NCBI GenBank assembly: GCA_019695095.1
Contig: JAIBAQ010000004.1
Coordinates: forward strand, 34,127 to 98,126
Reading direction: 5' to 3'
Length of the DNA: 64,000 nt
Source: Candidatus Hydrogenedentota bacterium
GTDB lineage: Bacteria > Hydrogenedentota > Hydrogenedentia > Hydrogenedentales > SLHB01
Positions 17,420-26,002 of the stretch are shown here, piece by piece; positions within the stretch are counted from its first letter, which is position 1, and each line of letters begins with the position of its first letter. Position numbers and translations under genes: made by a program. The notes under the pieces are model-generated. The model was given only the letters and a program-made list of their open reading frames with translations, did no database searches and was not told where the DNA came from.

Positions 17420-18646
17420 ATGTCCGAGGCGTACAGTCCCACATCGTCGACCGCCCTGTTCGTCGATTTCATGTACTTGCTCCGCGACTACGGTATACCC
17501 GTTAGTCCGCAGGACCTGCTTGATCTGAATCGAGGTCTCGACCGGGGAATTGTTCATACTCTCGATGACTTGTTTGTATTTGCGCGATTGACGTTCGTCC
17601 GGCGCAAGGAGCATATGGATGCGTTTGAGCGTGCATTTGCCCACTATTTCTTTGGCATTGACCTCCCTCAGGTCGCCGAAGGAGACCCTGAGTTGCTCCG
17701 GACTAAGGCCTTCAAGGAGTGGCTCGCGCGGCAAATCGCCGAAGGAAAACTACCCGAGCGCGCGGTCTATTTGATGAGCGCAGAAGAATTGATGGCTCGA
17801 TTTTGGGAGACCCTTCGCGAGCAAATGGAGGCCCACGAAGGCGGCAGTAAGTGGATAGGTCAAAAGGGGAACTCGCCATTTGGGCATTCCGGCAACGCGG
17901 AGCGCGGCGTGCGCGTGGAGGGACGCTCGCGCAATCGATCTGCGCTTCAGGTCATTGCCAACCGCCGCTATGTCGCTTACTCGGACTCGAATGTCTTGAG
18001 GTCGGAGAACTTGCGGCAGGCACTCGAAACCATGAAACACATGAAAGATGCCGGGCCCAGGAACCTTCTGAATCTCAATGAGACCATTCGGCGCACGGCG
18101 CGAAACGGGGGAGAAATTGACCTCGTATTCGAGCGCGAACTGCGCGACCGGATCAGTGTCGTGTTATTCGTCGACAATGGTGGTTACTCCATGGATCCTC
18201 ATATCGATGTCACGCGCACGCTTTTCGGCAAGATGCACGAACGCTTTGAAGACCTTACAACGTTCTACTTCCACAATTCGATCTACCAGCACGTATGGTC
18301 GGACTATCGCCGGACCAAGAAGGTCTCGACAGAATCCATACTGCTGCGCAATCCAGACACGCGCATTGTGTTTGTCGGCGATGCGACCATGGCCCCTGAA
18401 GAGCTTGAATCGCCCTATGGCTCTCTCTATGCATATGCGCAGGACCCGAACCCAAGTATCTACTGGCTAATGCGCGTGGCGGATCGATTCAGGCACACGG
18501 TTTGGCTCAATCCCATTCCACGCGATGCCTGGGGCCGGATCTATGGAAGTTACACGTTGAACCGTGTACGCGAGTTTATTCATATGGAAGACATGACCTT
18601 GGGAGGAATCAAGGGGATGGTCGAATATCTAAGCGAAGGGGCTTGA
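17420..18646 (+). CDS. CoxE-like VWA-domain protein
   Basis: A 408-aa protein. The N-terminal half (TALFVDFMYLLRDYGIPVS) matches the helical region of CoxE-like proteins. The C-terminal half is a von Willebrand A domain starting ISVVLFVDNGGYSMD. The metal site is DNGGYS rather than DxSxS, a variant in which the spacing and first serine differ, so metal binding may be altered. CoxE/VWA proteins usually work with a MoxR AAA+ ATPase in metalloenzyme or complex maturation. No MoxR gene is in this window, so this copy is an orphan here. It ends 5 bp from the convergent yhbY gene. Confidence 0.87.
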   Translation: MSEAYSPTSSTALFVDFMYLLRDYGIPVSPQDLLDLNRGLDRGIVHTLDDLFVFARLTFVRRKEHMDAFERAFAHYFFGIDLPQVAEGDPELLRTKAFKEWLARQIAEGKLPERAVYLMSAEELMARFWETLREQMEAHEGGSKWIGQKGNSPFGHSGNAERGVRVEGRSRNRSALQVIANRRYVAYSDSNVLRSENLRQALETMKHMKDAGPRNLLNLNETIRRTARNGGEIDLVFERELRDRISVVLFVDNGGYSMDPHIDVTRTLFGKMHERFEDLTTFYFHNSIYQHVWSDYRRTKKVSTESILLRNPDTRIVFVGDATMAPEELESPYGSLYAYAQDPNPSIYWLMRVADRFRHTVWLNPIPRDAWGRIYGSYTLNRVREFIHMEDMTLGGIKGMVEYLSEGA

Positions 18647-18651
18647 GATGG

Positions 18652-18954
18652 TCAGTCTTCAAATTCAATACGCCGCTTATCTGGGTCTTCATTTTGACGG
18701 TATAGAATCGCGATATTACCGATGATCCCGGCGATAGCGCTGTCAGATCGCGAAGCGAGTTCTTCCGTGAGTTCCTTCTTCTCGTCCTTACGGTCGACAA
18801 AACGCACCTTGATTAATTCGTGGGCGGCAAGTGCTTCGGCTACCGACTGAACGACCGGGTCGGTGATACCCTGCTTGCCAACATAGACGCTGGGTTCCAA
18901 GTGGTGGGCCAGACTTCGCAAGTAGCGGCGTTGTTGGCTGTTGAGCTGAGTCAT
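18652..18954 (-). CDS. yhbY: YhbY-family ribosome assembly RNA-binding protein
   Basis: A 100-aa protein starting at ATG 18954 with AAGGAAC upstream. It is a complete CRS1/YhbY (KH-like) domain: LNSQQRRYLRSLAHHLEPSV opening, the GKQG loop (GNKG-type RNA-contact motif) near residue 25, and ELIKVRFVD. The family binds pre-50S particles and assists late large-subunit assembly. The open frame extends to 19014, but that extension is not conserved-looking and lies in a probable promoter region. Confidence 0.95.
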   Translation of the reverse strand: MTQLNSQQRRYLRSLAHHLEPSVYVGKQGITDPVVQSVAEALAAHELIKVRFVDRKDEKKELTEELASRSDSAIAGIIGNIAILYRQNEDPDKRRIEFED

Positions 18955-18997
18955 TGTCAATCGTTCCTTAAACCTGGTGTCGGGCGAATTGTCGAAA

Positions 18998-19014
18998 TGA
19001 CAAATTTTCGTCAA
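18998..19014 (-). promoter_or_regulatory. Imperfect palindrome overlapping candidate yhbY -35 box
   Basis: TGACAAATTTTCGTCA (18998-19013) is a near-perfect palindrome upstream of yhbY. On the minus strand it begins with TTGACG, a good -35 hexamer, but the corresponding -10 (CAATTC) is poor. It could be an operator. Confidence 0.35.
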
Positions 19015-19230
19015 TCTATGAAGCTATCACACAATAGAGATTCCAAAGGGAGGTCCCTGTTTACATATTGTATCCCTTACAATGCTGGTGTTTACAGCGA
19101 AAAATGGTTAATTCATGAGAGTGGTCGCTCCTTGGCGCGTAATATGCTTTATATTTGGTGGGACCGGACGTGCTCGGTGGTGTTATGCGAAGTAGTAGGA
19201 AAGGCGAGACAACCCACCCAGACTGATCTA

Positions 19231-19282
19231 CTAGCCCATGCTGTAGAAAGGGGCTAGCCAATCACACAAGATATGGTATACT
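19231..19282 (+). promoter_or_regulatory. Inverted repeat and extended -10 upstream of pilC-like gene
   Basis: CTAGCCC (19231-19237) and GGGCTAG (19251-19257) form a 7-bp inverted repeat. TGGTATACT follows, an extended -10 with hexamer TATACT at 19277-19282, about 30 bp before the ATG at 19314. No good -35 is seen. The remainder of the 19015-19313 gap shows nothing I can name. Confidence 0.45.
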
Positions 19283-19313
19283 GTACACTGTTGTGGAATC
19301 GGGAGAGTAACAT

Positions 19314-20519
19314 ATGCCAGCCTTTACTTATGTAGCTCGGGCGCGGGATGGCAGTCGACGTCGGGGGACCATTACGGCAGATAACCGGCAGGCCGTGATG
19401 CGCAATCTTCAGAATCAAGGTCTCTTACCGGAGACGGTTCAGGAGAAGGGGAAGAGTTCAGGCCCACGACGCGACGCGCGCGTAAAGCCCGCGGAAATCC
19501 TAGTCTTCACCAGACAGTTGTCGACGATTGTTAATGCAGGTCTGCCGCTGCTTCAAGGGTTGGAGATTCTCGCGGAGCAGACTGAAGACGTTCGGTTTGC
19601 CGGCGTTCTGCGAGAGATCGGTGCGGATGTGGAGGGCGGTGAATCTTTCTCAGACGCTCTGCGCAAACATCCACGCGTGTTCGCGGATCTCTACGTGAGC
19701 ATGGTGCGAGCAGGTGAAGCTTCAGGTAACTTGGACAATGTGCTGTTGCAGTTGGCCGACTACTTGGAATCGATGGAAGAATTGAAGCGGCGCATTCGCG
19801 CGGCCATGACGTACCCGGTCGTTGCATTCTCAATGATTCTGTTGATTGCGGCCGGTTTGATTATCTGGGTTGTCCCGCAGTTCGCTGAGATCTTTTCGAG
19901 CTTCGACCGCGCGTTGCCTGCACCGACGCAATTGCTGATTACGATCAGCGAAATCCTTCGAAGCTGGAAGGTATTTGTTGTCATTGCCCTTGCGATAGCT
20001 GCCGTGATTGGTATTCGTGCGTATGGAGCAACACCCGTAGGCCGATACAATCTGGACGCGATTAAACTGCGCTTGCCGGTGTTCGGAAAGATGTTGCGCA
20101 AAGTCGCCATCAGCCGTTTTGCCCGCACGTTGAGCACTCTGACTCGAAGCGGCGTCGCCATACTTGCGGCGCTCGAGATTGTGGAGCGGACGGCCGGCAA
20201 CGAGGTTTTTGCGCGCGCGGTGCGTAAAGCAGGCGACAGTGTTCGAGGCGGTGAGACCCTGGCAGAACCTCTGGCGCGTAGCGGAGAATTCCCCGCGATG
20301 GTCACGCGTATGATTGGCGTGGGTGAGAAGACAGGCGCGCTCGAGCAGATGCTTTCGAAGATTTCCGATTTCTACGATTCTGAAGTGAAAGCCGCTGTTG
20401 ATGCCCTCACCAGCCTGATTGAGCCTTTGCTTATCCTCATGATGGGTATTGTCGTGGGTGGTATCGTTATCGCGTTGTTCATGCCGATTCTCCAACTCTC
20501 CAGCTTGGTCCAGACGTAG
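19314..20519 (+). CDS. Type II secretion / type IV pilus inner-membrane platform protein (GspF/PilC family)
   Basis: A 401-aa protein of normal family length. A short N-terminal domain (FTYVARARDGSRRRGTI) is followed by two T2SF repeats. The first contains FTRQLSTIVNAGLPLLQGLE and the second FARTLSTLTRSGVAILAALE. Three hydrophobic segments are present (about 168-190, 220-240, 375-397). GspF/PilC forms the inner-membrane platform that couples the assembly ATPase to pseudopilus or pilus polymerisation. No ATPase, pilin or secretin gene is adjacent, so the rest of the machine must be encoded elsewhere. A strong terminator follows, so it is transcribed alone. Confidence 0.94.
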   Translation: MPAFTYVARARDGSRRRGTITADNRQAVMRNLQNQGLLPETVQEKGKSSGPRRDARVKPAEILVFTRQLSTIVNAGLPLLQGLEILAEQTEDVRFAGVLREIGADVEGGESFSDALRKHPRVFADLYVSMVRAGEASGNLDNVLLQLADYLESMEELKRRIRAAMTYPVVAFSMILLIAAGLIIWVVPQFAEIFSSFDRALPAPTQLLITISEILRSWKVFVVIALAIAAVIGIRAYGATPVGRYNLDAIKLRLPVFGKMLRKVAISRFARTLSTLTRSGVAILAALEIVERTAGNEVFARAVRKAGDSVRGGETLAEPLARSGEFPAMVTRMIGVGEKTGALEQMLSKISDFYDSEVKAAVDALTSLIEPLLILMMGIVVGGIVIALFMPILQLSSLVQT

Positions 20520-20543
20520 ACCAGAGCCTTAGGGCGACTTCAC

Positions 20544-20577
20544 CCGGGACGCTGCGACGTGCGGCGTCCCGGTTTTT
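20544..20577 (+). terminator. Rho-independent terminator of pilC-like gene
   Basis: A perfect 9-bp stem (CCGGGACGC at 20544-20552 with GCGTCCCGG at 20564-20572), an 11-base loop, then TTTTT (20573-20577). Confidence 0.9.
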
Positions 20578-20790
20578 CTTTGGAGACGCTGACTACGCAG
20601 CGGAATGTGAATCCGCGCGCGAGTGTTCTCTCCTACGATGTCTTCACCCGTGGAAGTGTCAGGAACGGGTGCATTGCAAGGCAAGGCTCGGGCGACCGAT
20701 AAGCTTGGTGACGATTCAGGCTTTGACTACCGGCGCGCGCTGGCAGTCCGGAGGGCAGGCCCGCCAACCACACGAACGAGGAAGGAAATC

Positions 20791-21537
20791 ATGGAGAATT
20801 CGCGGAGAGACTTTCTGAAGACGGCGAGTGGCATTGCGGCGGCGGCGACGTTGGCCGGGGCGCCGGTGGCGGCCGCGGCGGAGGGGGCGGCAAAGGAAGA
20901 AGCGGCCGGTTTGGGCAAAGTCACGGAGCACACGTTACCTCCACTGCCGTATCCGTACGAAGCTCTCGAACCGTATATCGACGTCAAGACGATGCAACTC
21001 CACCATGACAAGCACCACGCTGCATACGTGAAAGGACTGAACACCGCCGAGGCCGCATTGGCAAAGGCGCGGGCCGCGAACGATTTCGCGATGATTCAGT
21101 ATTGGTCGAAGTCGGCAGCATTCAACGGCGGCGGTCACGCGCTGCATTCGTTGTTCTGGACGATCATGGCGCCCAATGGAAAGGGCGGCGGCGGAGAACC
21201 TTCGGGCGCGCTCGGTGACAAAATCAAGGAAGATTTCGGCAGTTTCGATGCTTTCAAGGCACATTTCGCCGCGGCAGCGAAGGGTGTCGAAGGCGCGGGC
21301 TGGGGCTTACTCCATTACCGCCACTCGGACAGCCGTTTGATCGTGTTGCAGGCAGAGAATCAGCACAAGCTCTCTCAGTGGGACACGACACCTCTGATGG
21401 GTATCGATGTGTGGGAGCATGCCTATTATTTGAAGTACCAGAATGACCGCGCCGCGTACGTGGATGCGTGGTGGAACGTGGTCAATTGGCCTCAGGTCGC
21501 TAAGAACTTCGATGCGGCGGCAGCAAAGAAGGCCTAA
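20791..21537 (+). CDS. Tat-exported Fe/Mn superoxide dismutase
   Basis: A 248-aa protein starting at ATG 20791 behind GAGGAAGGAAA, with a twin-arginine signal (RRDFLK, residues 5-10) and Ala-rich h-region to about residue 30. The SOD domain follows (TLPPLPYPYEALEPYI). Metal ligands align as His71, His119, Asp206 and His210 (DVWEHAYYLKYQNDR). NGGGH at 112-116 favours the manganese-type second sphere, but Fe or cambialistic use is possible. Export is notable because most Fe/Mn SODs are cytoplasmic; folding and metal loading before Tat export would explain the signal type. It is flanked by terminators on both sides. Confidence 0.95.
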   Translation: MENSRRDFLKTASGIAAAATLAGAPVAAAAEGAAKEEAAGLGKVTEHTLPPLPYPYEALEPYIDVKTMQLHHDKHHAAYVKGLNTAEAALAKARAANDFAMIQYWSKSAAFNGGGHALHSLFWTIMAPNGKGGGGEPSGALGDKIKEDFGSFDAFKAHFAAAAKGVEGAGWGLLHYRHSDSRLIVLQAENQHKLSQWDTTPLMGIDVWEHAYYLKYQNDRAAYVDAWWNVVNWPQVAKNFDAAAAKKA

Positions 21538-21567
21538 CGTCTATAGCTGAATGGAAAAATGTGGAAT

Positions 21568-21602
21568 AAGAGGGCGTGGGCGTCGGTCTCGCGCCCTCTT
21601 TG
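21568..21602. terminator. Bidirectional terminator between SOD and acyl-CoA ligase
   Basis: A perfect 9-bp stem, AAGAGGGCG (21568-21576) with CGCCCTCTT (21592-21600). The convergent gene ends at 21608 and an A-rich tract (GGAAAAATG) lies on the other side, so it can serve both directions. Confidence 0.75.
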
Positions 21603-21607
21603 ACTTA

Positions 21608-23215
21608 TCAGCTGCCCTTCTGGTCTTTACTCATTGAGGCAAGCTCTTCGCGAAGCGCGAGTTTGTTCACCTTCCCGTTGGGTAACAGCGGCAACATCGG
21701 GCGAACCTCAATCTTCTTTGGAACTTTGAAGTTGGCCAAATGCTGTGTGCAGTATTCGTGAATTGTCTCTGACTCAACGGTCCGCCCTGGGTAGGGCATG
21801 ACAAAGGCGTGGCCTACTTCCTGATAGACTTTGTGCGGTACACCGATGACCGCCGCCATTAGTACATTGGGAATGGACTCGATGACATCCTCGATTTCTC
21901 GCGGGTAGATGTTTTCGCCTCCGGACTTGAACATTTCCGATTTGCGCCCGGTAACGTGAAGATTGCGGTTTTCGTCAAGCCAACCCAGGTCGCCCGAGTA
22001 GTACCATCCTGCTTCGTCGACGACTTCTTTGGTGAGGTCCGGCCGGTTGAAATACCCTTTCATCAAGAATGGACCGCGGACAGCAATTTCACCTACGCGC
22101 CCTTGGGGCACCTCGACGCGTTGATCGTCGACAATGCGGAGTTCGAAACCTTCCGCTATCTTGCCTGCCGTGTGAGCCAGCGTGTTGAGATCGTCGCCCG
22201 GACTTGAATAGCTGACGAACCCGCCCATTTCCGTGGAGCCGTACCCTGTCTTCATCTTCGCGCCGGTTTCGCTGCTAATGTGATGAAGCACATCCAGGAC
22301 CAGAGCTGGCGCCGCCGACCCCGACCACGCAAAAGCCTCTACGCTTGACCAGTCGGTCTCGGGGAACTTAGGAGTACCAAATTCGAGCAAGAACATGGCT
22401 GGAACTTGGCCAAACAGGGTGATGCGCTCGCGCTCGACGGTTTCTAGGGTAGCCGTGGGATCGAATCGATCCATGAGTACGCAGGTCCCTCCGCCGTAGA
22501 CAGTCCCGAACCCGATCTCGATATCCGCGGCAACGTGGTTTATTGGAAAGTGCAGCAGGCTTCGAAGGGGAGACTTCATGGCCATAAGGCGTTGTACCTG
22601 TACGCTCACGTTTCCAAGGATACTTGCATGGCTATGCACAACTCCCTTGGGCTTGCCCGTGGAGCCGGAGGTATACATGAGAAGGGCGTTATCGTCTCGA
22701 TTGACTGCTGCCGCTCGCGCTTCGAGCGTGGCGTCGAGATCGGCTCGCTCCTGCACCGTCTCTTCATCGTACGAGGCGGCTTCCTCGAATACATCGCCGA
22801 TGACCAGCAACTTCTTGATGCATGGGTACTCGGATTTAAGCGTCGCGAGGTCAGAGGCAAGGTCCTTACCCGCGAATTGCCGCACCGCAATCAGGACTGT
22901 CGGTTGGCTGTCTCCAATGATGTAACGGTGCTCGTCGAGCGAGAACTTGGGTGACATGCCGAGCCACATGGCACCGACTTTGTTGGCGGCCATGAATGTG
23001 ACAAGGAACTCGGGCCGCGCCATGGAAAGCATTGCGACGCGATCCCCGTGGTTGACTCCGGCGGCAAGAAACGCCTTGGCGGTCCGATTCATTTTGCATT
23101 CGAAATCGGCGTAGGTGATTCGCTCGTTTCCGAATACAAGTGCCTCGGCGTCGGGTTTCTGCTTTGCCCACTTTTCAACGTAGCGCCACGTGAAGCCGAG
23201 GTCCGGCTGCTGCAT
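21608..23215 (-). CDS. Acyl-CoA synthetase (class I adenylate-forming enzyme)
   Basis: A 535-aa enzyme. The ATG at 23215 follows AGGAG; the frame is open upstream but not protein-like. The ATP-binding loop is YTSGSTGKPKGVVHSH, the A5 motif is GYGSTEMGG, the A7 region YYSGDLGWLDENRNLHVTGR, and the A10 lysine lies in LPNGKVNK. All adenylation and thioesterification motifs are intact, so it should activate a carboxylic acid to its CoA thioester. The chain length is not predictable. The MaoC-type dehydratase gene 52 bp upstream on the same strand suggests a common acyl-CoA pathway. Confidence 0.93.
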   Translation of the reverse strand: MQQPDLGFTWRYVEKWAKQKPDAEALVFGNERITYADFECKMNRTAKAFLAAGVNHGDRVAMLSMARPEFLVTFMAANKVGAMWLGMSPKFSLDEHRYIIGDSQPTVLIAVRQFAGKDLASDLATLKSEYPCIKKLLVIGDVFEEAASYDEETVQERADLDATLEARAAAVNRDDNALLMYTSGSTGKPKGVVHSHASILGNVSVQVQRLMAMKSPLRSLLHFPINHVAADIEIGFGTVYGGGTCVLMDRFDPTATLETVERERITLFGQVPAMFLLEFGTPKFPETDWSSVEAFAWSGSAAPALVLDVLHHISSETGAKMKTGYGSTEMGGFVSYSSPGDDLNTLAHTAGKIAEGFELRIVDDQRVEVPQGRVGEIAVRGPFLMKGYFNRPDLTKEVVDEAGWYYSGDLGWLDENRNLHVTGRKSEMFKSGGENIYPREIEDVIESIPNVLMAAVIGVPHKVYQEVGHAFVMPYPGRTVESETIHEYCTQHLANFKVPKKIEVRPMLPLLPNGKVNKLALREELASMSKDQKGS

Positions 23216-23267
23216 TAGAAAGGACTCCTCATGGTGTGAAGCACGCCGAGCGGCGTGCGGGGGAGAT

Positions 23268-24146
23268 TCATTTGGCGATGACCACGAAACCATCGCTGAT
23301 GGCCCGCTTCCCATCTTGATTGCGGACCTCAAAGAAGTTCGTGATCGTATCCTCCTGCTCGGTCTTGCCGAGAAGGCGTATGGTTACGTCCGACCCTGGA
23401 AATACCATGCCGGTAAAGCGGCATCCCAGCCGCTTCAGACGCGTCGGGTCGGCGTTTGCTTCCGCGTTGATAACGTCGCGAATGGCCCAGGATAACGTGC
23501 AGGTACCGCAAATGATGCTATCCGGCAAGCCGACCCATTTGGCGAATTGCCGCGAGGTGTGAATGGGGTTATAGATATCCGCACACCCATCGTAGATGTG
23601 CGCGGCAAGCGGACTCACGTGTTGGTGATTCTCCCAGATTGGACCGCCGTCCGGGTGAAAGCGCGGAGTAGGGGGAAGCGCGTCCTGGCCTGCACCCTTG
23701 TCGAGCAGTTTAACGCCTCTCAGGATGGCGCCCGCGTATTCGGTGAAGACTGGCTCCTGAGCTTGATTGAACGCCCGAAACTTGATGACGAAATAGGTGC
23801 CACCGCGATGCGGTTGGATGGTTGCCACTTCGGCGTTGATCGTGATAGCGTCGCCCGGCTTCATCGTTCGATGAAACTCGATCTGCTCGGTGTAATGGAC
23901 CTGGTGAACAAGCAGATGAAGCGGAAACTCATCTGGCGACCAGAAATCTTCGGCCTTTTCGCCGAACGGCCACGTCAAGGCGACACTCAGCATAGGCGGG
24001 ACAATGATCCCGTCTTCCCTGACGTCGTCAAGATACATGGGGTTGGCGTCACCGGTTGCCGCGGCAAAATTCATCGAATGCCGCCAGGTAATCTCTTTAG
24101 TAAGTGGTTTGGCGACTGCACCAACAGAATCAGAAGTAGCTTCCAT
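23268..24146 (-). CDS. Two-domain MaoC/FAS1-like enoyl-CoA hydratase/dehydratase
   Basis: A 292-aa protein from ATG 24146 with AAAGGGA upstream. The N-terminal half is a FAS1-type dehydratase hot-dog domain (ITWRHSMNFAAATGDANPMYLDD). The C-terminal half is a second hot-dog carrying DIYNPIHTSRQFAKWVGLPD, which includes the hydratase-2 motif Asp-x4-x-His needed for catalysis. Its arrangement is that of R-specific enoyl-CoA hydratases or 3-hydroxyacyl dehydratases. It probably forms a two-gene unit with the downstream acyl-CoA ligase. Confidence 0.9.
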   Translation of the reverse strand: MEATSDSVGAVAKPLTKEITWRHSMNFAAATGDANPMYLDDVREDGIIVPPMLSVALTWPFGEKAEDFWSPDEFPLHLLVHQVHYTEQIEFHRTMKPGDAITINAEVATIQPHRGGTYFVIKFRAFNQAQEPVFTEYAGAILRGVKLLDKGAGQDALPPTPRFHPDGGPIWENHQHVSPLAAHIYDGCADIYNPIHTSRQFAKWVGLPDSIICGTCTLSWAIRDVINAEANADPTRLKRLGCRFTGMVFPGSDVTIRLLGKTEQEDTITNFFEVRNQDGKRAISDGFVVIAK

Positions 24147-24307
24147 GGAATCCCTTTTGAGATGCTTGCCCAACAAGGACTCTGGACAAGACGGACAATC
24201 AACGCATACGTTCGTAAACGGTAGCATTTTTTGGTAGGAAAAGTGAAGGATCATTCCCATGCCGAAATTGGCGTATCCTGGGGACTGAAACGAGGATGGG
24301 TTCATTG

Positions 24308-25186
24308 ATGGTTGGGTCAACTTCCTCATGCGGCCTTTCGCCAAGGCGCGGAGGATATTCGAGGCTCCGTGAGCACCTTGAGGCGCTCTATTCGCAGTAC
24401 AATCGCCCGGAGTTCATTCATCCCGATCCCCTGGAATGCGTGTATCGCTTCGCCGACGCGAGCGATCGGGAAATCGTGGGGCTCATTGCGTCGAGTTTGG
24501 CATTTGGCGGCGTCAAGCAGATTGTCGCCAGCATAGGTGTCGTTCTGACGCGATTGGAGAACACGCCCTCATCGATTTCCCGCCTTTCCGAGACCGAATT
24601 GCGGCGCGTATGTGCCGGTTTTAAGCATCGTTACGCCACGGGTGAGGACCTGTTCCAGCTTCTGAAGGGGGTCAAAAATGCTGTGGCGGAGTTTGGGTCC
24701 CTGAATGCTTGCTTTATGGTCGGCTACATTCGGGGCAACGACACCGTGATTCCAGCCCTGACGGCGTTTGTATCGCGTTTAAGGGAGCGCGACCCGCGTC
24801 CGCGAAATTTCCTGTTGCCTATTCCATCTGATGGGAGCGCCTGCAAGCGCCTGCACATGTACCTGCGGTGGATGGTCCGCCGCGACGCCGTTGATCCAGG
24901 GGTCTGGGAGGGGATATCGCCGAGCCAGCTCATAGTTCCGGTGGATACGCACATGTTCCGCATGGCCAAGTTACTTGGCTTCACCTCACGATCCCAGGGA
25001 GACCTCAGGGCTGCTCAGGAGATTACCGCCGCCTTTGCCCAAATCACCCCGCAAGACCCCGTTCGCTACGACTTTGCCTTGACAAGGCTCGGTATCCGAT
25101 CCGATACTACGGGGTATAAATCCTTGGCAACGTATCGGGCTCTTTCGCAAGGCGAGAGTGCGGTAAAGGCGAGGTCTGCGGAATAG
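24308..25186 (+). CDS. TIGR02757/DUF2400 family protein
   Basis: A 292-aa protein; the frame matches TIGR02757 (DUF2400) along its length. Recognisable pieces are DPLECVYRFADASDREIVGLIASSLAFG, NFLLPIPSDGSACKRLHMYLRWMVRRD and QLIVPVDTHMFRMAKLLGFTSR. The fold resembles helix-hairpin-helix DNA glycosylases, but the function is unassigned. ATG 24308 has GAGGATGG nine bases upstream and is preferred to the ATG at 24296. It diverges from the MaoC gene across about 160 bp. Confidence 0.92.
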   Translation: MVGSTSSCGLSPRRGGYSRLREHLEALYSQYNRPEFIHPDPLECVYRFADASDREIVGLIASSLAFGGVKQIVASIGVVLTRLENTPSSISRLSETELRRVCAGFKHRYATGEDLFQLLKGVKNAVAEFGSLNACFMVGYIRGNDTVIPALTAFVSRLRERDPRPRNFLLPIPSDGSACKRLHMYLRWMVRRDAVDPGVWEGISPSQLIVPVDTHMFRMAKLLGFTSRSQGDLRAAQEITAAFAQITPQDPVRYDFALTRLGIRSDTTGYKSLATYRALSQGESAVKARSAE

Positions 25187-25349
25187 GTGACGCCCATCCG
25201 TGCGTTTCTCCTACGATTGCCTGGGGGTAGTCTCTCTGGAAACGAACCCGATTAACCAAGCAAATGCTGTCATGCAGTATCCATCGCGGATTCGGTGCAG
25301 GTGCTGCACAGTGGGAATAGCAGAACGAAGTAGTAAGGAGGAATGACCT

Positions 25350-25940
25350 ATGTCGACCCTGGTGACTCAGCCCGCGCCGGAATTCAAGGCGCAAACCGTG
25401 ATGCCCGACAATTCGTTTGCGGAGAAGACCTTGTCGGAACTGCGCGGCAACAAGTATGCGGTAGTCTTCTTTTACCCGCTCGATTTCACCTTCGTGTGCC
25501 CGTCTGAAATCATCGCCTTCGACAAGAAGATCGATGATTTCAAGAAGCGCGATTGTGAAGTAATCGGCATCTCCGTGGACTCACATTTCACGCACTTGGC
25601 GTGGAAGAATACGGAACGCGACAAGGGCGGAATTGGCCAAGTGAAGTTCCCGCTGGTGGCAGACCTTACGAAGCAGATTTCCGAGTCGTACGGCGTGCTT
25701 GTCAATGGCGCGGTTGCACTTCGTGGGCTGTTCCTCATCGACAAATCGGGCGTTGTACGTCATGCGCTTATCAACGATCTTCCGCTTGGACGTAACGTGG
25801 ACGAAGCCCTGCGTATTCTTGACGCGCTTCAGTTCACCGAGAAGTACGGGGAAGTCTGTCCGGCAAACTGGCGCCAAGGCGAAGATGGAATGAAGCCGAC
25901 TGCGGAAGGCGTTGCGAGTTACCTCGCCAAGCACAAGTAA
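25350..25940 (+). CDS. Typical 2-Cys peroxiredoxin (AhpC/TSA family)
   Basis: A 196-aa protein with a strong AAGGAGGAATGACCT leader. The peroxidatic Cys50 is in FYPLDFTFVCPSE and the resolving Cys170 in GEVCPANWR. The GGIGQ loop (93-97) and the YLAKHK tail, associated with sensitivity to overoxidation (YF-type), are partly present, ending in YL rather than YF. It reduces hydroperoxides using thioredoxin-like donors in the cytoplasm. It is transcribed alone and followed by a terminator. Confidence 0.96.
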   Translation: MSTLVTQPAPEFKAQTVMPDNSFAEKTLSELRGNKYAVVFFYPLDFTFVCPSEIIAFDKKIDDFKKRDCEVIGISVDSHFTHLAWKNTERDKGGIGQVKFPLVADLTKQISESYGVLVNGAVALRGLFLIDKSGVVRHALINDLPLGRNVDEALRILDALQFTEKYGEVCPANWRQGEDGMKPTAEGVASYLAKHK

Positions 25941-25969
25941 ACCGTCCACAAATTCCGAATGTTCCAAGT

Positions 25970-26002
25970 GACCGCTCCGCACGGGGCGGTCGCTTCTCTT
26001 TC
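25970..26002. terminator. Terminator after peroxiredoxin gene
   Basis: GACCGCTCC (25970-25978), loop GCAC, GGGGCGGTC (25983-25991) with one G-U pair, then GCTTCTCTTT. It also lies just beyond the stop of the convergent YbhN-like gene. Confidence 0.75.
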
